Assembly: GCF_025699485.1 (NCBI RefSeq)
Contig: NZ_JANUXN010000005.1
Location: forward strand, 62,001-126,000
Source of the DNA: Thauera carbonicopians
Lineage (GTDB): Bacteria; Pseudomonadota; Gammaproteobacteria; Burkholderiales; Rhodocyclaceae
Direction of reading: 5' to 3'
DNA: 64,000 nucleotides
The position numbers and the translations under genes were made by a program. Below the pieces are notes generated by a model. The model searched no databases. It was given only the letters and a program-made list of their open reading frames with translations, and was not told the origin of the DNA. Positions 26,740 to 39,823 of the stretch are shown in pieces (position 1 is the first letter of the stretch; the number at the start of each line of letters is the position of its first letter).

Positions 26740-27624
26740 ATGGCTGATACGAAACCCTCGCTGCCGGAAGGGCTGTTGTCCGAATGGCTGAGCGAGGACG
26801 CCGGATACTTCCTCAAGGCTGGCCGCCTGCTGGAGGCAGGGAAATCCCGTTTCCAGCGCTACGAAGTCTGGGAAACGCCGCGCTTCGGCCGCCTGTTCCG
26901 GCTCGACGGCTGCTTCATGAGTTCGGAGTGGGACGAGTTCCTCTACCACGAGAACCTGGTCCACGTGCCCGGCATGGCGCACGACGGGCTGCGCCGGGCA
27001 CTGGTCATCGGTGGTGGTGACGGCGGTTCGGCCGAGGAGTTGCTGAAGCACCCGACGATCGAGCAGGTGAAGATCGTCGAACTGGACGAGAAGGTCGTCG
27101 ACATCTCGCGCCGCTACCTGCATGGCGTGCACCACGGCGCGCTCGATGATCCGCGCATCGATCTTCAGATTGGTGACGGCCTGCGCTACGTCACCGTCGA
27201 CGGTCCAGCGGGCACTAGCCGATACGACTTGATCGTGCTCGACCTGACCGATCCGCAAGGCCTGGCCGAGGCGCTGTATGGCGAGGACTTCTTCCGCGCC
27301 TGCCGTGCCTTGCTCGCAGACGGTGGCGCGCTGAGCCTGCACCTGGGGGCTCCTTTCTTCCAGCCCGAACGGGTCGGCAGCCTGGTGCAGCGCCTGCGAC
27401 AAGTGTTCGCCTGTGTGCGGCCGTATTTTGTCCACATCCCCTTGTATGGCAGCCTGTGGGGGCTGGCGACCGCTTCCGATCGACTCGATCCGCTCGTCGT
27501 GAATGCCGACGAGATCGATCGCCGCATCGCGGCGCGGCGAATCGGCGGGCTTCAACATTACAATGGCGCGGTACATCACGCGCAGTTCGCGCTCCCCAAT
27601 CATCTGCGCGCATTGCTGGCCTGA
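26740..27624 (+). CDS. speE: Spermidine synthase-like aminopropyltransferase
   Basis: SpeE moves an aminopropyl group from decarboxylated AdoMet to putrescine. The 294-residue protein has the N-terminal strand region (SRFQRYEVWETPRFGRLFRLDG), the AdoMet fold motif ALVIGGGDGGSAEELLKHP, the acidic VELDEKVVD, and the catalytic loop LDLTDPQG where classical SpeE has DSSDP. GGGAGG lies 8 bp before the ATG. No speD is in the window, and a second spermidine route (nspC operon) lies 1.5 kb away, so the substrate may differ from that of E. coli SpeE. Confidence 0.8.
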   Translation: MADTKPSLPEGLLSEWLSEDAGYFLKAGRLLEAGKSRFQRYEVWETPRFGRLFRLDGCFMSSEWDEFLYHENLVHVPGMAHDGLRRALVIGGGDGGSAEELLKHPTIEQVKIVELDEKVVDISRRYLHGVHHGALDDPRIDLQIGDGLRYVTVDGPAGTSRYDLIVLDLTDPQGLAEALYGEDFFRACRALLADGGALSLHLGAPFFQPERVGSLVQRLRQVFACVRPYFVHIPLYGSLWGLATASDRLDPLVVNADEIDRRIAARRIGGLQHYNGAVHHAQFALPNHLRALLA

Positions 27625-27663
27625 CGAAGGTCGGCGGCGCGCGCCGCAAGGTTTCGACATCCA

Positions 27664-29061
27664 GTGAGTTCTTCCCCGCCCAGGCGCCCGCGTGCGGCGC
27701 CCCCGCATTCCCGCCCCCGCAGTACGGCCAATGCGCGTCCTTCTTCGCCCGGGCGCCGTAGCGCGCCCGCGCCGCGCCCGGTGCTGCCCGAAGACAGCCT
27801 CGGCTACGCCATGCTGCGCGCGGCCGAGCTCGTTGCCGGCGTGATGGAAGGCGGCAACCTGACCGATGCCTTCGAGCGCATGGCTGCGGACCAGGCCGCG
27901 TGGCCGGACGCCACCCGCGGCGCGGTGCGCGATCTGGCCTGGTCGACGCTGAGGGACTACGGGACGGGTGATGCCGTCCTGCAGCAGTTCCTGCACAGTC
28001 CGCCGGCCGTGCTCATCCATGGTTTGCTGCTGGTCGCGCTGATGCGACTCGAACAGCGGCCGGAGCAGGCGCACACCGTCGTGGACCAGACGGTGCAGGC
28101 CGCAGCGGTGGCCATGCCGGGGCTGAAGGGCATGGTCAACGGCGTGCTGCGCAACGCCCTGCGCCAGCGGCGGCAATGGCCGTCCTGGGTCGAAGCGGAC
28201 GAGGAGGCGCACCATGCGCATCCGCGCTGGTGGATCACGCGGGTGAGGGCGGATCATTCCGAGCACTGGCGCGCCATCCTGGAAGCAGGCAGGCAGCGTC
28301 CGCCGATGGCGCTGAGGGTGAACCGGCGGCGGGCGGAGGTGGATGCGGTCGTCGCCGAGCTGGAAGCAGCAGGCATCGTGGTACGGGCGGTCGGCGGCCC
28401 GACCGTGCTGCTGGCCCAGCCGGTGCCGGTCGCGCGCTTGCCGGGCTTCGCCGAAGGCAAGGTGTCGGTACAGGATGCCGGTGCCCAGCGTGCCGCGCTA
28501 CTGCTGGCGCCGCGGGCCGGTGAGCGAGTGCTCGACGCCTGCGCCGCGCCGGGCGGCAAGACGGCCCATCTGCTGGAGCTGGCCGATATCGAGCTGACGG
28601 CGCTCGAGCTCGACCCGCTGCGTGCCCAGCGCATCCACGCCAACCTCGACCGCCTCGGCTTGGAGGCGCGCATCCAGGTGGCCGACTGCACCAGGCTGGA
28701 TAGCTGGTGGGACGGGCGTCAGTTCGACCGCATCCTGGCCGATGTGCCATGCTCGGCATCGGGCGTGGTGCGCCGCCATCCCGACATCAAGTGGCTGCGC
28801 CGCGACGAGGACATCGCCGGCTTTGCCGCCCAGCAGGCCCGCATCGTCGATGCGCTTTGGCAGACCCTGGCTCCGGGTGGCACAATGCTCTACGTCACGT
28901 GCTCGGTGTTCGGGCAGGAGAACGCTGCACAGCTCGCCGCTTTCCTCCGCCGCCACGCCGATGCCGAATCCGATCCCATCGACGGTTTTCCCGATTGCCA
29001 GTTGCTGCCCGATGCCGATCATGACGGCTTCTATTTCGCCCGCCTGCGCAAGAAGGCTTGA
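27664..29061 (+). CDS. rsmB: 16S rRNA m5C967 methyltransferase RsmB
   Basis: RsmB methylates C967 of 16S rRNA using AdoMet. After a basic, Pro/Arg/Ser-rich N-terminal stretch (about 35 residues), the 465-residue protein has the NusB-like domain (residues about 45-180; ending GMVNGVLRNALR) and the Rossmann methyltransferase domain with VLDACAAPGGKTAHLLE, LADVPCSASGVVRRHPDIKWLR (first catalytic Cys in PCS) and YVTCSVFGQEN (second Cys). The GTG start at 27664 is used. Its end overlaps the next gene by 41 bp. Confidence 0.93.
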   Translation: MSSSPPRRPRAAPPHSRPRSTANARPSSPGRRSAPAPRPVLPEDSLGYAMLRAAELVAGVMEGGNLTDAFERMAADQAAWPDATRGAVRDLAWSTLRDYGTGDAVLQQFLHSPPAVLIHGLLLVALMRLEQRPEQAHTVVDQTVQAAAVAMPGLKGMVNGVLRNALRQRRQWPSWVEADEEAHHAHPRWWITRVRADHSEHWRAILEAGRQRPPMALRVNRRRAEVDAVVAELEAAGIVVRAVGGPTVLLAQPVPVARLPGFAEGKVSVQDAGAQRAALLLAPRAGERVLDACAAPGGKTAHLLELADIELTALELDPLRAQRIHANLDRLGLEARIQVADCTRLDSWWDGRQFDRILADVPCSASGVVRRHPDIKWLRRDEDIAGFAAQQARIVDALWQTLAPGGTMLYVTCSVFGQENAAQLAAFLRRHADAESDPIDGFPDCQLLPDADHDGFYFARLRKKA

Positions 29062-29626
29062 GCGCCTGCTGCGTGCCTGCTGCACGCTGCTGGTGCTGTT
29101 TGCCTTCGCGTCCGCCGTGCATGCCGACGACGCTCGTATCCGCAGTGCGGAGATCGTGCGCGGCGACGGCGGCTACGTGCTCAATGCCGACATCGACATC
29201 GAGCTCAACTCCCGCCTCGCCGATGCGGTGGCGCGTGGTGTGTCGCTGTATTTCATCACCGAGCTGCGCATCGAGCGGCCGCGCTGGTACTGGCTGAACG
29301 AAGTCGTCGTCGATCGCAGCCTGCACTACCGCCTGTCCTACCATGCGATCACCCGCAGCTACCGGCTGTCGATCGGCAGCTTCCACCAGAGCTTCGACGA
29401 CCTCGACGCCGCCGTGCGCACCATGCAGCGCGTGCGCAACTGGCAGATCGCCGACACCTCGCAGCTTGCCGCCGGCCAGTCGCACGAGGTGGCACTGCGC
29501 TTCCGGCTCGACACCAGCCAGTTGCCCAAGCCTTTCCAGGTGACGGCGATCGGTGGCCGCGACTGGAACCTGGGCACGGATTGGGCCACCTGGACCTTCC
29601 TGCCCGGGGTGGCGGGCCAGCGATGA
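29021..29626 (+). CDS. DUF4390 secreted protein
   Basis: The 201-residue protein starts with an Arg-containing n-region and a hydrophobic core (LLRACCTLLVLFAFASAVHA) with likely signal cleavage after AVHA. The mature part has the DUF4390 pattern (ADIDIELNSRLADAVARGVSLYFITELRIERPRWYW). Its function is unknown; family members regularly sit between rsmB and ntrY in betaproteobacteria. The ATG at 29021 lies inside rsmB and the stop overlaps the ntrY ATG by 4 bp, so the three genes form one transcription unit. Confidence 0.82.
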   Translation: MTASISPACARRLERLLRACCTLLVLFAFASAVHADDARIRSAEIVRGDGGYVLNADIDIELNSRLADAVARGVSLYFITELRIERPRWYWLNEVVVDRSLHYRLSYHAITRSYRLSIGSFHQSFDDLDAAVRTMQRVRNWQIADTSQLAAGQSHEVALRFRLDTSQLPKPFQVTAIGGRDWNLGTDWATWTFLPGVAGQR

Positions 29627-31743
29627 AACGCTTCCTGCTCATCGTCGCGGCGGCACTGGCCGCGATCTCGCTCTTCCTGCTGACCTCGGCCAGTTCGAAC
29701 ACCGAATTCTTCGTCAGCAGCTATCCCTACCTGTTCGCGCTCAACGGCGTGCTGGTCGTCGCCCTAGCGGGCCTGGTCGGCGTGCAGTTGCGCCAGTTGT
29801 GGCGCGAGTACCGCACGCGCCAGTTCGGCTCACGGCTCAAGTACCGCCTGGTGCTGATGTTCGCGCTGATGGGCGTGGTGCCCGGCGTGGTCGTGTATGC
29901 GGTGTCGCTGCAGTTCGTCGTGCGCAGCATCCAGAGCTGGTTCGACGTGCGGGTGGAGTCGGCGCTGGAAGGCGGCATCGCGCTCGGCCAGAACGCGCTC
30001 GACTACCTCGTCGGCCAGGTCAGCGACAAGGCGTCCGACATGGTGCTGGAACTGGAAGGCGTGGAGCGGGTTTCGCCGGCGCTGCTGAACCGCCTGCGCG
30101 AACGGGCGGTGGTCGGTGGTGCCACCGTGCTGACGGCCAACGGCCAGATCCTGGCGATGGCGGCCGATGCCTCGGCCGGCCTGATCCCGGACCTGCCCAG
30201 CGCCAACCAGCTGCGCCAGGCGCGCGGAGTGCGCGTGTTCCATACGGTCGAGAGCCAACCCGACGGCCGCCTGGTGATTCGCGTGATCACGCAGATTCCG
30301 CTGCGCACGCTGGCGGGTGAACCCCACCTGCTGCAGCTGACCCAGGCCGTGCCCGAGACCTTCGGCCGGCATGCCGAGGCGGTGCAGGACGCTTATCGCG
30401 AATACCAGCAGCTCACGCTCGGCCGCGAGGGGCTGAACCGCATCTACACCCTGACGCTGACGATGACGCTGCTGCTGGCGCTGCTGACGGCGGTGGCCGC
30501 CGCCTTCATCATCGCCCGCCGCCTGGCGGCGCCGCTGCTGATCCTGGCCGAAGGCACGCAGGCGGTGGCGCAGGGCGACTTCAGCCCGCGCCAGGCGCTG
30601 CCGGCGCGCGACGAGCTCGGCGTGCTGACCCAGTCCTTCAACCGCATGACGCGCCAGCTCGAAGAAGCCCGAGAGGCTGCCGAACGCAACCGCGCCGCGG
30701 TGGAGTCGGCGCGTGCCTACCTGGAAAGCGTGCTCGCCAACCTGTCGACCGGCGTGCTCGCCTTTTCGCCCGACGGCAGGCTGAGGGCGGCCAACCACGG
30801 CGCGGAGCAGATCCTGGGTGATGCCCTGGCCGGCTTCGAGGACATCACGCTGGCCGAATGGCCGCGCCTGGAACGCTTCCGCGACGCCTTGCTCGATGGT
30901 TTTGCCGCCCACGACAGCGACTGGCAGGCACAGATCGAACTGCCGGTGAAGGACAGCACGCCGCTGACGCTGCTGATCCATGGCTCGCGCCTGCCCGAGG
31001 GCAGTGGCGGCGGGCTGGTGGCGGTGTTCGACGACATCTCGCACCTGATCGCCGCGCAGCGCACCGCGGCCTGGGGCGAAGTGGCGCGGCGGCTGGCGCA
31101 CGAGATCAAGAACCCGCTGACGCCGATCCAGCTCTCGGCCGAGCGGCTGGCCTTCAAGCTTGCCGACAAGCTCGACGACAGCGGCCGCGAGATGCTCGAG
31201 CGTGGCACGACGACGATCGTCAACCAGGTCGAGGCGATGAAGAACCTGGTCAACGCCTTCCGCGACTATGCCCGGCTGCCGGCGCCGCAACTGGCGGTGA
31301 TCGACCTCAATGCGCTGATTCGCGAGGTGCTGCACCTGTACGAGAGCGCCGCGTCGCTGATCCGGCCGGAGCTGGCCGCCGACCTGCCGCGCGTGCGCGG
31401 CGATGCCAGCCAGTTGCGGCAGGTCATCCACAACTTGCTGCAGAATGCACAGGATGCGCTGGCCGGCGTCGATGGCGGCAAGGTGAGGGTGATCACCCGG
31501 CGCGAAGGCGAGCGCATGGTGCTGATGTTCCGCGACAATGGCCCGGGCTTTCCGGCCGAAGTGCTGGCGCATGCCTTTGAGCCTTATTTCACCACCAAGT
31601 CGCGCGGCACCGGGCTGGGCCTGGCGATGGTCAAGAAGATCGTGGATGAACACGGCGGCGACGTCCGACTGGCCAACCTCGACGGCAGCGGGGCGGAAAT
31701 CCGCATCCGGCTGCGCCCGGCCGAAACGAATGACGAAGACTGA
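29623..31743 (+). CDS. ntrY: NtrY-type membrane sensor histidine kinase
   Basis: The 706-residue kinase has several N-terminal membrane helices (FLLIVAAALAAISLFLL, LFALNGVLVVALAGLVG, LVLMFALMGVVPGVVVYAV), an extracytoplasmic region, a further helix near residues 280-305, a HAMP domain, a PAS domain, then the phosphorylated His near residue 493 (AHEIKNPLTPIQLSAERL) and the ATP-binding boxes HNLLQNAQDAL, DNGPGFP and GTGLGLAMVKKI. It phosphorylates the NtrX-like regulator encoded 5 bp downstream, in nitrogen, redox or envelope control. The stop of the upstream DUF4390 gene overlaps its start. Confidence 0.92.
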   Translation: MKRFLLIVAAALAAISLFLLTSASSNTEFFVSSYPYLFALNGVLVVALAGLVGVQLRQLWREYRTRQFGSRLKYRLVLMFALMGVVPGVVVYAVSLQFVVRSIQSWFDVRVESALEGGIALGQNALDYLVGQVSDKASDMVLELEGVERVSPALLNRLRERAVVGGATVLTANGQILAMAADASAGLIPDLPSANQLRQARGVRVFHTVESQPDGRLVIRVITQIPLRTLAGEPHLLQLTQAVPETFGRHAEAVQDAYREYQQLTLGREGLNRIYTLTLTMTLLLALLTAVAAAFIIARRLAAPLLILAEGTQAVAQGDFSPRQALPARDELGVLTQSFNRMTRQLEEAREAAERNRAAVESARAYLESVLANLSTGVLAFSPDGRLRAANHGAEQILGDALAGFEDITLAEWPRLERFRDALLDGFAAHDSDWQAQIELPVKDSTPLTLLIHGSRLPEGSGGGLVAVFDDISHLIAAQRTAAWGEVARRLAHEIKNPLTPIQLSAERLAFKLADKLDDSGREMLERGTTTIVNQVEAMKNLVNAFRDYARLPAPQLAVIDLNALIREVLHLYESAASLIRPELAADLPRVRGDASQLRQVIHNLLQNAQDALAGVDGGKVRVITRREGERMVLMFRDNGPGFPAEVLAHAFEPYFTTKSRGTGLGLAMVKKIVDEHGGDVRLANLDGSGAEIRIRLRPAETNDED

Positions 31744-31748
31744 ACACA

Positions 31749-32996
31749 ATGGCAAAAATACTCATCGTTGACGACGAAATCGGCATCCGCGAGCTCCTGT
31801 CGGAGATCCTGCGCGATGAGGGCTACGATATCCTGCTCGCCGAGAATGCCACGGTGGCGCGGGCGATGCGCAATGCCGGGCGGCCCGACATCGTGCTGCT
31901 CGACATCTGGATGCCGGATACCGATGGCATAACGCTGCTGAAGGAATGGGCGGCGAACGGCCAGCTCAACATGCCAGTGGTGATGATGTCGGGCCACGGC
32001 ACCATCGACACCGCGGTCGAAGCGACGCGCATCGGCGCGATCGACTACCTGGAAAAGCCGATCGCGCTGCAGAAGCTGCTGGCGGCGGTCAAGCGCGGGC
32101 TGCAGCGTCCGCTCGCGCCCGGCGCGCCGGCGCCGCTGACGCTGGCCGCGTTCACCCGCTCGGTGCCGCTGCGCGAACTGCGCCGCCGCGTGGAACAGAT
32201 CGCCAGCAGCTCGCGCCTGCTGCTGCTGCGGGTAGGCGCGGGCAGCCTCGCCGAACTGGTCGCGCGCAGCGTCAACGACGGCCGCGCGGCCTGGCTCGAC
32301 CTCGCCGCGATCTCGGCGCCGCTCGACATCAGCCAGTTGCAGGCGACCCAGGGCGGCGTGCTGTTCGTCGGCGAGCTGGCACGGCTGTCGCGCGCGCAGC
32401 AGAAGAACCTGGCATTCGCCGTCGATCGGCTCGACCGCTACGACCTGCGCCTGGTGGCCGCCACCGACCGCAGTGCCGAGGCGCTGCTGGCCGAAGGCTG
32501 GGAAGAGGCGCTGGTGTCGCGGCTGTTCGAAGTCAGCCTGGCACCGCCGTCGATCGCCGACGTGCGCGACGACCTGCCCGAGCTCGCCAGCCAGATCCTG
32601 CTGCACCTGGTCGAAGGCGGCGAAGTGCCGCTGCGCAGCTTCTCGACGGCGGCGCTCAACCAGATGCGCAACCTGCAGTGGCCGGGCGGCTATGCCGAGC
32701 TGCGCGCCGCGGTGAAGTCGCTGGCGCTCGGCACGCTGGAAGAAGAGATCGGTGCCGGCGACGTGCGCCGCCTGCTGCCGCCCGATGCCGCGGCCAGCTC
32801 GATCGGGGTGTCCTTCGACCAGCCGCTGCGCGAGGCGCGCGAGGCCTTCGAGCGGCTGTATTTCGAGCACCACCTGCGGCTGGAGGCCGGCAACATGACG
32901 CGCCTGGCCGAGAAGACCGGGCTGGAACGCACCCACCTCTACCGCAAGCTCAAGCAGCTCGGCCTGCAGGCGGGTCGCCGGCACGAGGAGAACTGA
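31749..32996 (+). CDS. ntrX: NtrX-like response regulator with degenerate AAA+ domain
   Basis: Residues 1-120 form a receiver domain with DD at 9-10, phospho-acceptor D52 and the conserved K near 103. The C-terminus (NMTRLAEKTGLERTHLYRKLKQLGL) is a Fis-type helix-turn-helix. The central region aligns with the sigma-54 AAA+ domain only in its later part (GGVLFVGELARLSRAQQKNLA, LVAATDRS, RLFEVSLAPPSIADVRDDLPELA). The Walker A GETGTGKE and the GAFTGA loop are absent, and the protein is about 415 residues instead of about 450. It therefore probably does not activate sigma-54 polymerase and may act as a DNA-binding repressor/activator. Confidence 0.87.
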   Translation: MAKILIVDDEIGIRELLSEILRDEGYDILLAENATVARAMRNAGRPDIVLLDIWMPDTDGITLLKEWAANGQLNMPVVMMSGHGTIDTAVEATRIGAIDYLEKPIALQKLLAAVKRGLQRPLAPGAPAPLTLAAFTRSVPLRELRRRVEQIASSSRLLLLRVGAGSLAELVARSVNDGRAAWLDLAAISAPLDISQLQATQGGVLFVGELARLSRAQQKNLAFAVDRLDRYDLRLVAATDRSAEALLAEGWEEALVSRLFEVSLAPPSIADVRDDLPELASQILLHLVEGGEVPLRSFSTAALNQMRNLQWPGGYAELRAAVKSLALGTLEEEIGAGDVRRLLPPDAAASSIGVSFDQPLREAREAFERLYFEHHLRLEAGNMTRLAEKTGLERTHLYRKLKQLGLQAGRRHEEN

Positions 32997-33088
32997 GCCG
33001 CCGGCGGATATTGCGCTGCAGCAGCCCTGTTCCGCGATTGTGCAGGGCAGCGTAGAATCTTCGCCGATACGTCCTGCGGAAGCGTGCG

Positions 33089-34492
33089 GTGAAGATCATC
33101 ATTCTCGGTGCCGGCCAGGTCGGCGCCTCGGTGGCGGAAAACCTGGCTTCCGAAGCCAACGACATCACCCTCGTCGACACCAGCCCCGACAGCCTCGGGG
33201 TGCTGCGCGACCGGCTCGAAGTGCGCACCGTTTGCGGCAATGCAGCATCGCCCAGGGTGCTGCGCGAAGCCGGCGCCGACGATGCCGACCTGCTGATCGC
33301 CGTCACCCAGTCCGACCAGACCAATCTGTGCGCCTGTCGCATCGCCAAGGCGCTGTTCAACCTGCCGACGCGCATCGCACGGCTGCGCTCGACCGATTAC
33401 GTCGACCACCCCGAGCTGCTCGACGAGGACAATTTCGCCGTCGATTTCTCGATCTGCCCCGAGCAGGTCGTCACCGACTACATCGAGCGCCTGATCGCCT
33501 TTCCTGAGGCATTGCAGGTGCTGGAATTCGCCGGCGGCGTGCTCAGCCTGATCTGCGTGCGCGCCTTCGAAGGCGGACCGCTGGTGGGGCACCCGCTGAA
33601 GGCGCTCAAGTTCCACCTGCCCAACGTCGAAGTCCGCATCGCCGCGATCTACCGCAACGGCGTGCCGATCATCCCCCAGGGCGACACCGTCATCGTGCGG
33701 GACGACGAAGTCTTCTGCCTCGCCGCCACCGTGCATGTGCGCCAGGTGATGCGCGAGCTGCGCCGTTCGGACAAGCCGATGCGCCGGATCATCATCGCCG
33801 GCGGCGGCAACATCGGCTTCCGCCTGGCGCAGTCGATCGAGGAGAACTACCACGTCAAGATCATCGAGACGCGGCAGGAGCGCGCCGAGCTGCTGGCCAG
33901 CCAGTTGTCGCGCGCGCTGGTGCTGCGCGGCGACTCGACCGACGAGAAGCTGCTCGAGAACGAAGGCATCGACGAGACCGACCTGTTCGTCGCCCTGACC
34001 AACGACGAGGAAGACAACATCATGTCGGCCTCGCTCGCCAAGCGCATGGGCGCGCGCCGCACGCTGGCGCTGATCAACCGCAGGAGCTACGTCGACCTGG
34101 TGCAGGGCGGGCCGATCGACATCGCCATCTCGCCCGCCCACACCTCGATCGGCACCCTGCTCGCGCACGTGCGCCGCGGCGACGTGGTGGCGGTGCATAG
34201 CCTGCGGCGCGGCGCTGCCGAGGCACTGGAGATCATCGCCCACGGCAATCGCAAGGACTCCAAGGTGGTGGGACGGCCGATCGAGGAGATTCCCTTCCCC
34301 AAGGGCGCGACCATCGGCGCCATCGTGCGCGACATCAAGCGCGACGACGGCCGCCTGCTGCGGCGCGAGGTGATCATGCCGCACCACGACACCGTGATCG
34401 AGGAAAACGACCACGTCATCGTGTTCTGTACCCACAAGAACCTGGTGCGCAAGGTCGAGAAGTTCTTCCAGGTCGGTTTCCACTTCCTCTGA
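33089..34492 (+). CDS. trkA: Trk potassium uptake regulatory subunit TrkA
   Basis: TrkA is the cytoplasmic nucleotide-binding ring that gates TrkH. The 467-residue protein has two RCK units: the first NAD-binding fold opens IIILGAGQVGASVAENLA, the second RIIIAGGGNIGFRLAQSIEENY near residue 230. Each is followed by a TrkA_C domain. The GTG at 33089 is the start, directly before the first fold. trkH follows after 14 bp in the same direction. Confidence 0.95.
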   Translation: MKIIILGAGQVGASVAENLASEANDITLVDTSPDSLGVLRDRLEVRTVCGNAASPRVLREAGADDADLLIAVTQSDQTNLCACRIAKALFNLPTRIARLRSTDYVDHPELLDEDNFAVDFSICPEQVVTDYIERLIAFPEALQVLEFAGGVLSLICVRAFEGGPLVGHPLKALKFHLPNVEVRIAAIYRNGVPIIPQGDTVIVRDDEVFCLAATVHVRQVMRELRRSDKPMRRIIIAGGGNIGFRLAQSIEENYHVKIIETRQERAELLASQLSRALVLRGDSTDEKLLENEGIDETDLFVALTNDEEDNIMSASLAKRMGARRTLALINRRSYVDLVQGGPIDIAISPAHTSIGTLLAHVRRGDVVAVHSLRRGAAEALEIIAHGNRKDSKVVGRPIEEIPFPKGATIGAIVRDIKRDDGRLLRREVIMPHHDTVIEENDHVIVFCTHKNLVRKVEKFFQVGFHFL

Positions 34493-34506
34493 TACGGGTA
34501 TCCCGA

Positions 34507-35964
<1,458 letters not shown>

Positions 35965-36062
35965 GGCGATTCCGGGCCTGTTTGACGCGCAACAAGCCCA
36001 TCCGGGCGGTCGACGGGCGATAATCGCGGCTTGTGCCCGAACGAACGCCATAAGGACTCGAC

Positions 36063-37133
36063 GTGAGCCGTCTCAAGAACGACACTTTCCTGCGCGCCCT
36101 GCTGCGCCAGCCCACCGAATACACTCCCGTCTGGCTGATGCGCCAGGCCGGCCGCTACCTGCCGGAGTACTGCGAGACGCGCAAGCGCGCCGGCAGCTTC
36201 CTGCAGCTGTGCAAGAGCCCGGCGATGGCCTGCGAAGTCACGCTGCAGCCGCTGGCCCGCTACGATCTCGACGCCGCGATCCTGTTCTCCGACATCCTCA
36301 CCGTGCCGGACGCGATGGGCCTCGGCCTGTACTTCGCCGAAGGCGAGGGGCCGCGCTTCGAGCGCCCGCTGAAGGACGAATGGGAGATCCGCAACCTCAG
36401 CGCGCCCGATCCGCATGCCGAGCTGCAATACGTCATGGACGCGGTCAGCGAGATCCGCCGCGCGCTCGACGGCAGCGTGCCGCTGATCGGCTTCTCCGGC
36501 AGCCCGTGGACGCTGGCCTGCTACATGGTCGAAGGCGGTTCGTCGAGCGACTACCGCAAGGTCAAGAGCCTGGCCTACAACCGCCCCGACCTGATGCACC
36601 ACATCCTCGACGTCACCGCGCAGGCGGTGGTGAAGTATCTGAATGCCCAGATCGAGGCGGGTGCCCAGGCGGTGATGGTGTTCGACTCCTGGGGCGGCGT
36701 GCTGTCCGAAGCGGCCTACCGCGAATTCTCGCTGCGCTACCTGGAGCAGGTGGTGTCCGGCCTGATCCGCGAGCGCGACGGCCAGCGCGTGCCCAGCATC
36801 GTGTTCACCAAGGGTGGCGGCCTGTGGCTGGAGTCCATCGCCGCGATCGGCTCCGACGCGGTCGGCCTGGACTGGACCATGGACATCGGCCGCGCCCGCC
36901 AACTGGTGGGCGACAAGGTCGCGCTGCAGGGCAATCTCGACCCCAACGTGCTGTTCGCCCCGCCCGAGACCGTGGCCGCTGAAACCCGCCGCGTGCTGGA
37001 TTCCTTCGGCAATCATCCGGGCCACGTCTTCAACCTCGGCCACGGCATCTCGCAGTTCTCCCCGCCCGACAACGTCACGGTGCTGGTCGATACCGTGCAC
37101 GAACACAGCCGCAAGCTGCGCGCGCAGGGCTGA
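36063..37133 (+). CDS. hemE: Uroporphyrinogen decarboxylase
   Basis: HemE converts uroporphyrinogen III to coproporphyrinogen III in heme synthesis. The 356-residue protein carries the N-terminal signature [17 protein letters not shown] with the substrate-binding Arg, the segment [12 protein letters not shown] with the catalytic Asp, and [17 protein letters not shown]. The start is a GTG at 36063. Length is standard and no damage is visible. priA follows after a long gap. Confidence 0.97.
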   Translation: MSRLKNDTFLRALLRQPTEYTPVWLMRQAGRYLPEYCETRKRAGSFLQLCKSPAMACEVTLQPLARYDLDAAILFSDILTVPDAMGLGLYFAEGEGPRFERPLKDEWEIRNLSAPDPHAELQYVMDAVSEIRRALDGSVPLIGFSGSPWTLACYMVEGGSSSDYRKVKSLAYNRPDLMHHILDVTAQAVVKYLNAQIEAGAQAVMVFDSWGGVLSEAAYREFSLRYLEQVVSGLIRERDGQRVPSIVFTKGGGLWLESIAAIGSDAVGLDWTMDIGRARQLVGDKVALQGNLDPNVLFAPPETVAAETRRVLDSFGNHPGHVFNLGHGISQFSPPDNVTVLVDTVHEHSRKLRAQG

Positions 37134-37540
37134 TCGAAGGCCCTATCCGGCGATGCCGCGGCGGCCGCTTTCCGGAAGGCCGCCGCCGCGTGCTGTCAAG
37201 CACTAAATCAGCATCCGGAGGCTTGACTTATACACATCGCCTCGTTCCGCCGGACGAATGAGCATCAGATTTCGGTTTTATTCTGCTGTTTTCATAAGCA
37301 ATTGAAAACAAAGAAAATTTGAAAAGCACAATGTTAAGGCAATGTGACGGAAAGCCTGATCTGGCGCCGGTTTGAGGCCGATTCACCCATCTTTCCCACA
37401 AACTTATCCACAGGTTTTGTGGACAAGCGCAAGGCTGGTTTTCCCGCCAATGGCTTGCCCGGCATTTTCGTGGTTCATTCTCACGAACCATGCTCAAGCC
37501 ACTGAAGCACAACGATTTTTCGGATCATCACTGCTGTCGC
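37134..37540. other. hemE-priA intergenic region with DnaA boxes
   Basis: This 407-bp gap is unusual in the window. It starts with a GC-rich stem (37158-37166 with 37178-37186) and a small GTGCT/AGCAC hairpin (37190-37203), probably ending hemE transcription although no U-run follows. An AT-rich stretch of about 70 bp (37268-37338) follows. DnaA-type boxes are TTATACACA (37228-37236), TTATCCACA (37404-37412) and, inverted 5 bp later, TGTGGACAA (37418-37426). It could be a second DnaA-binding locus or part of the origin. Confidence 0.5.
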
Positions 37541-39718
<2,178 letters not shown>

Positions 39719-39823
39719 TCCTACACGGCGATACAGGAAAAAACTCTCCGGACAAATGCGCCGGCGGGGCGGACGCTAGGATACGCGCCTCATCCCGCCG
39801 GGATGCCTCTGGAGAAACGCCTC

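Noticed and set aside
29830-31755. A 641-codon minus-strand frame opposite ntrY.
   Set aside because: It is His/Gln/Arg-rich with no domain, while the opposite strand encodes a complete histidine kinase.
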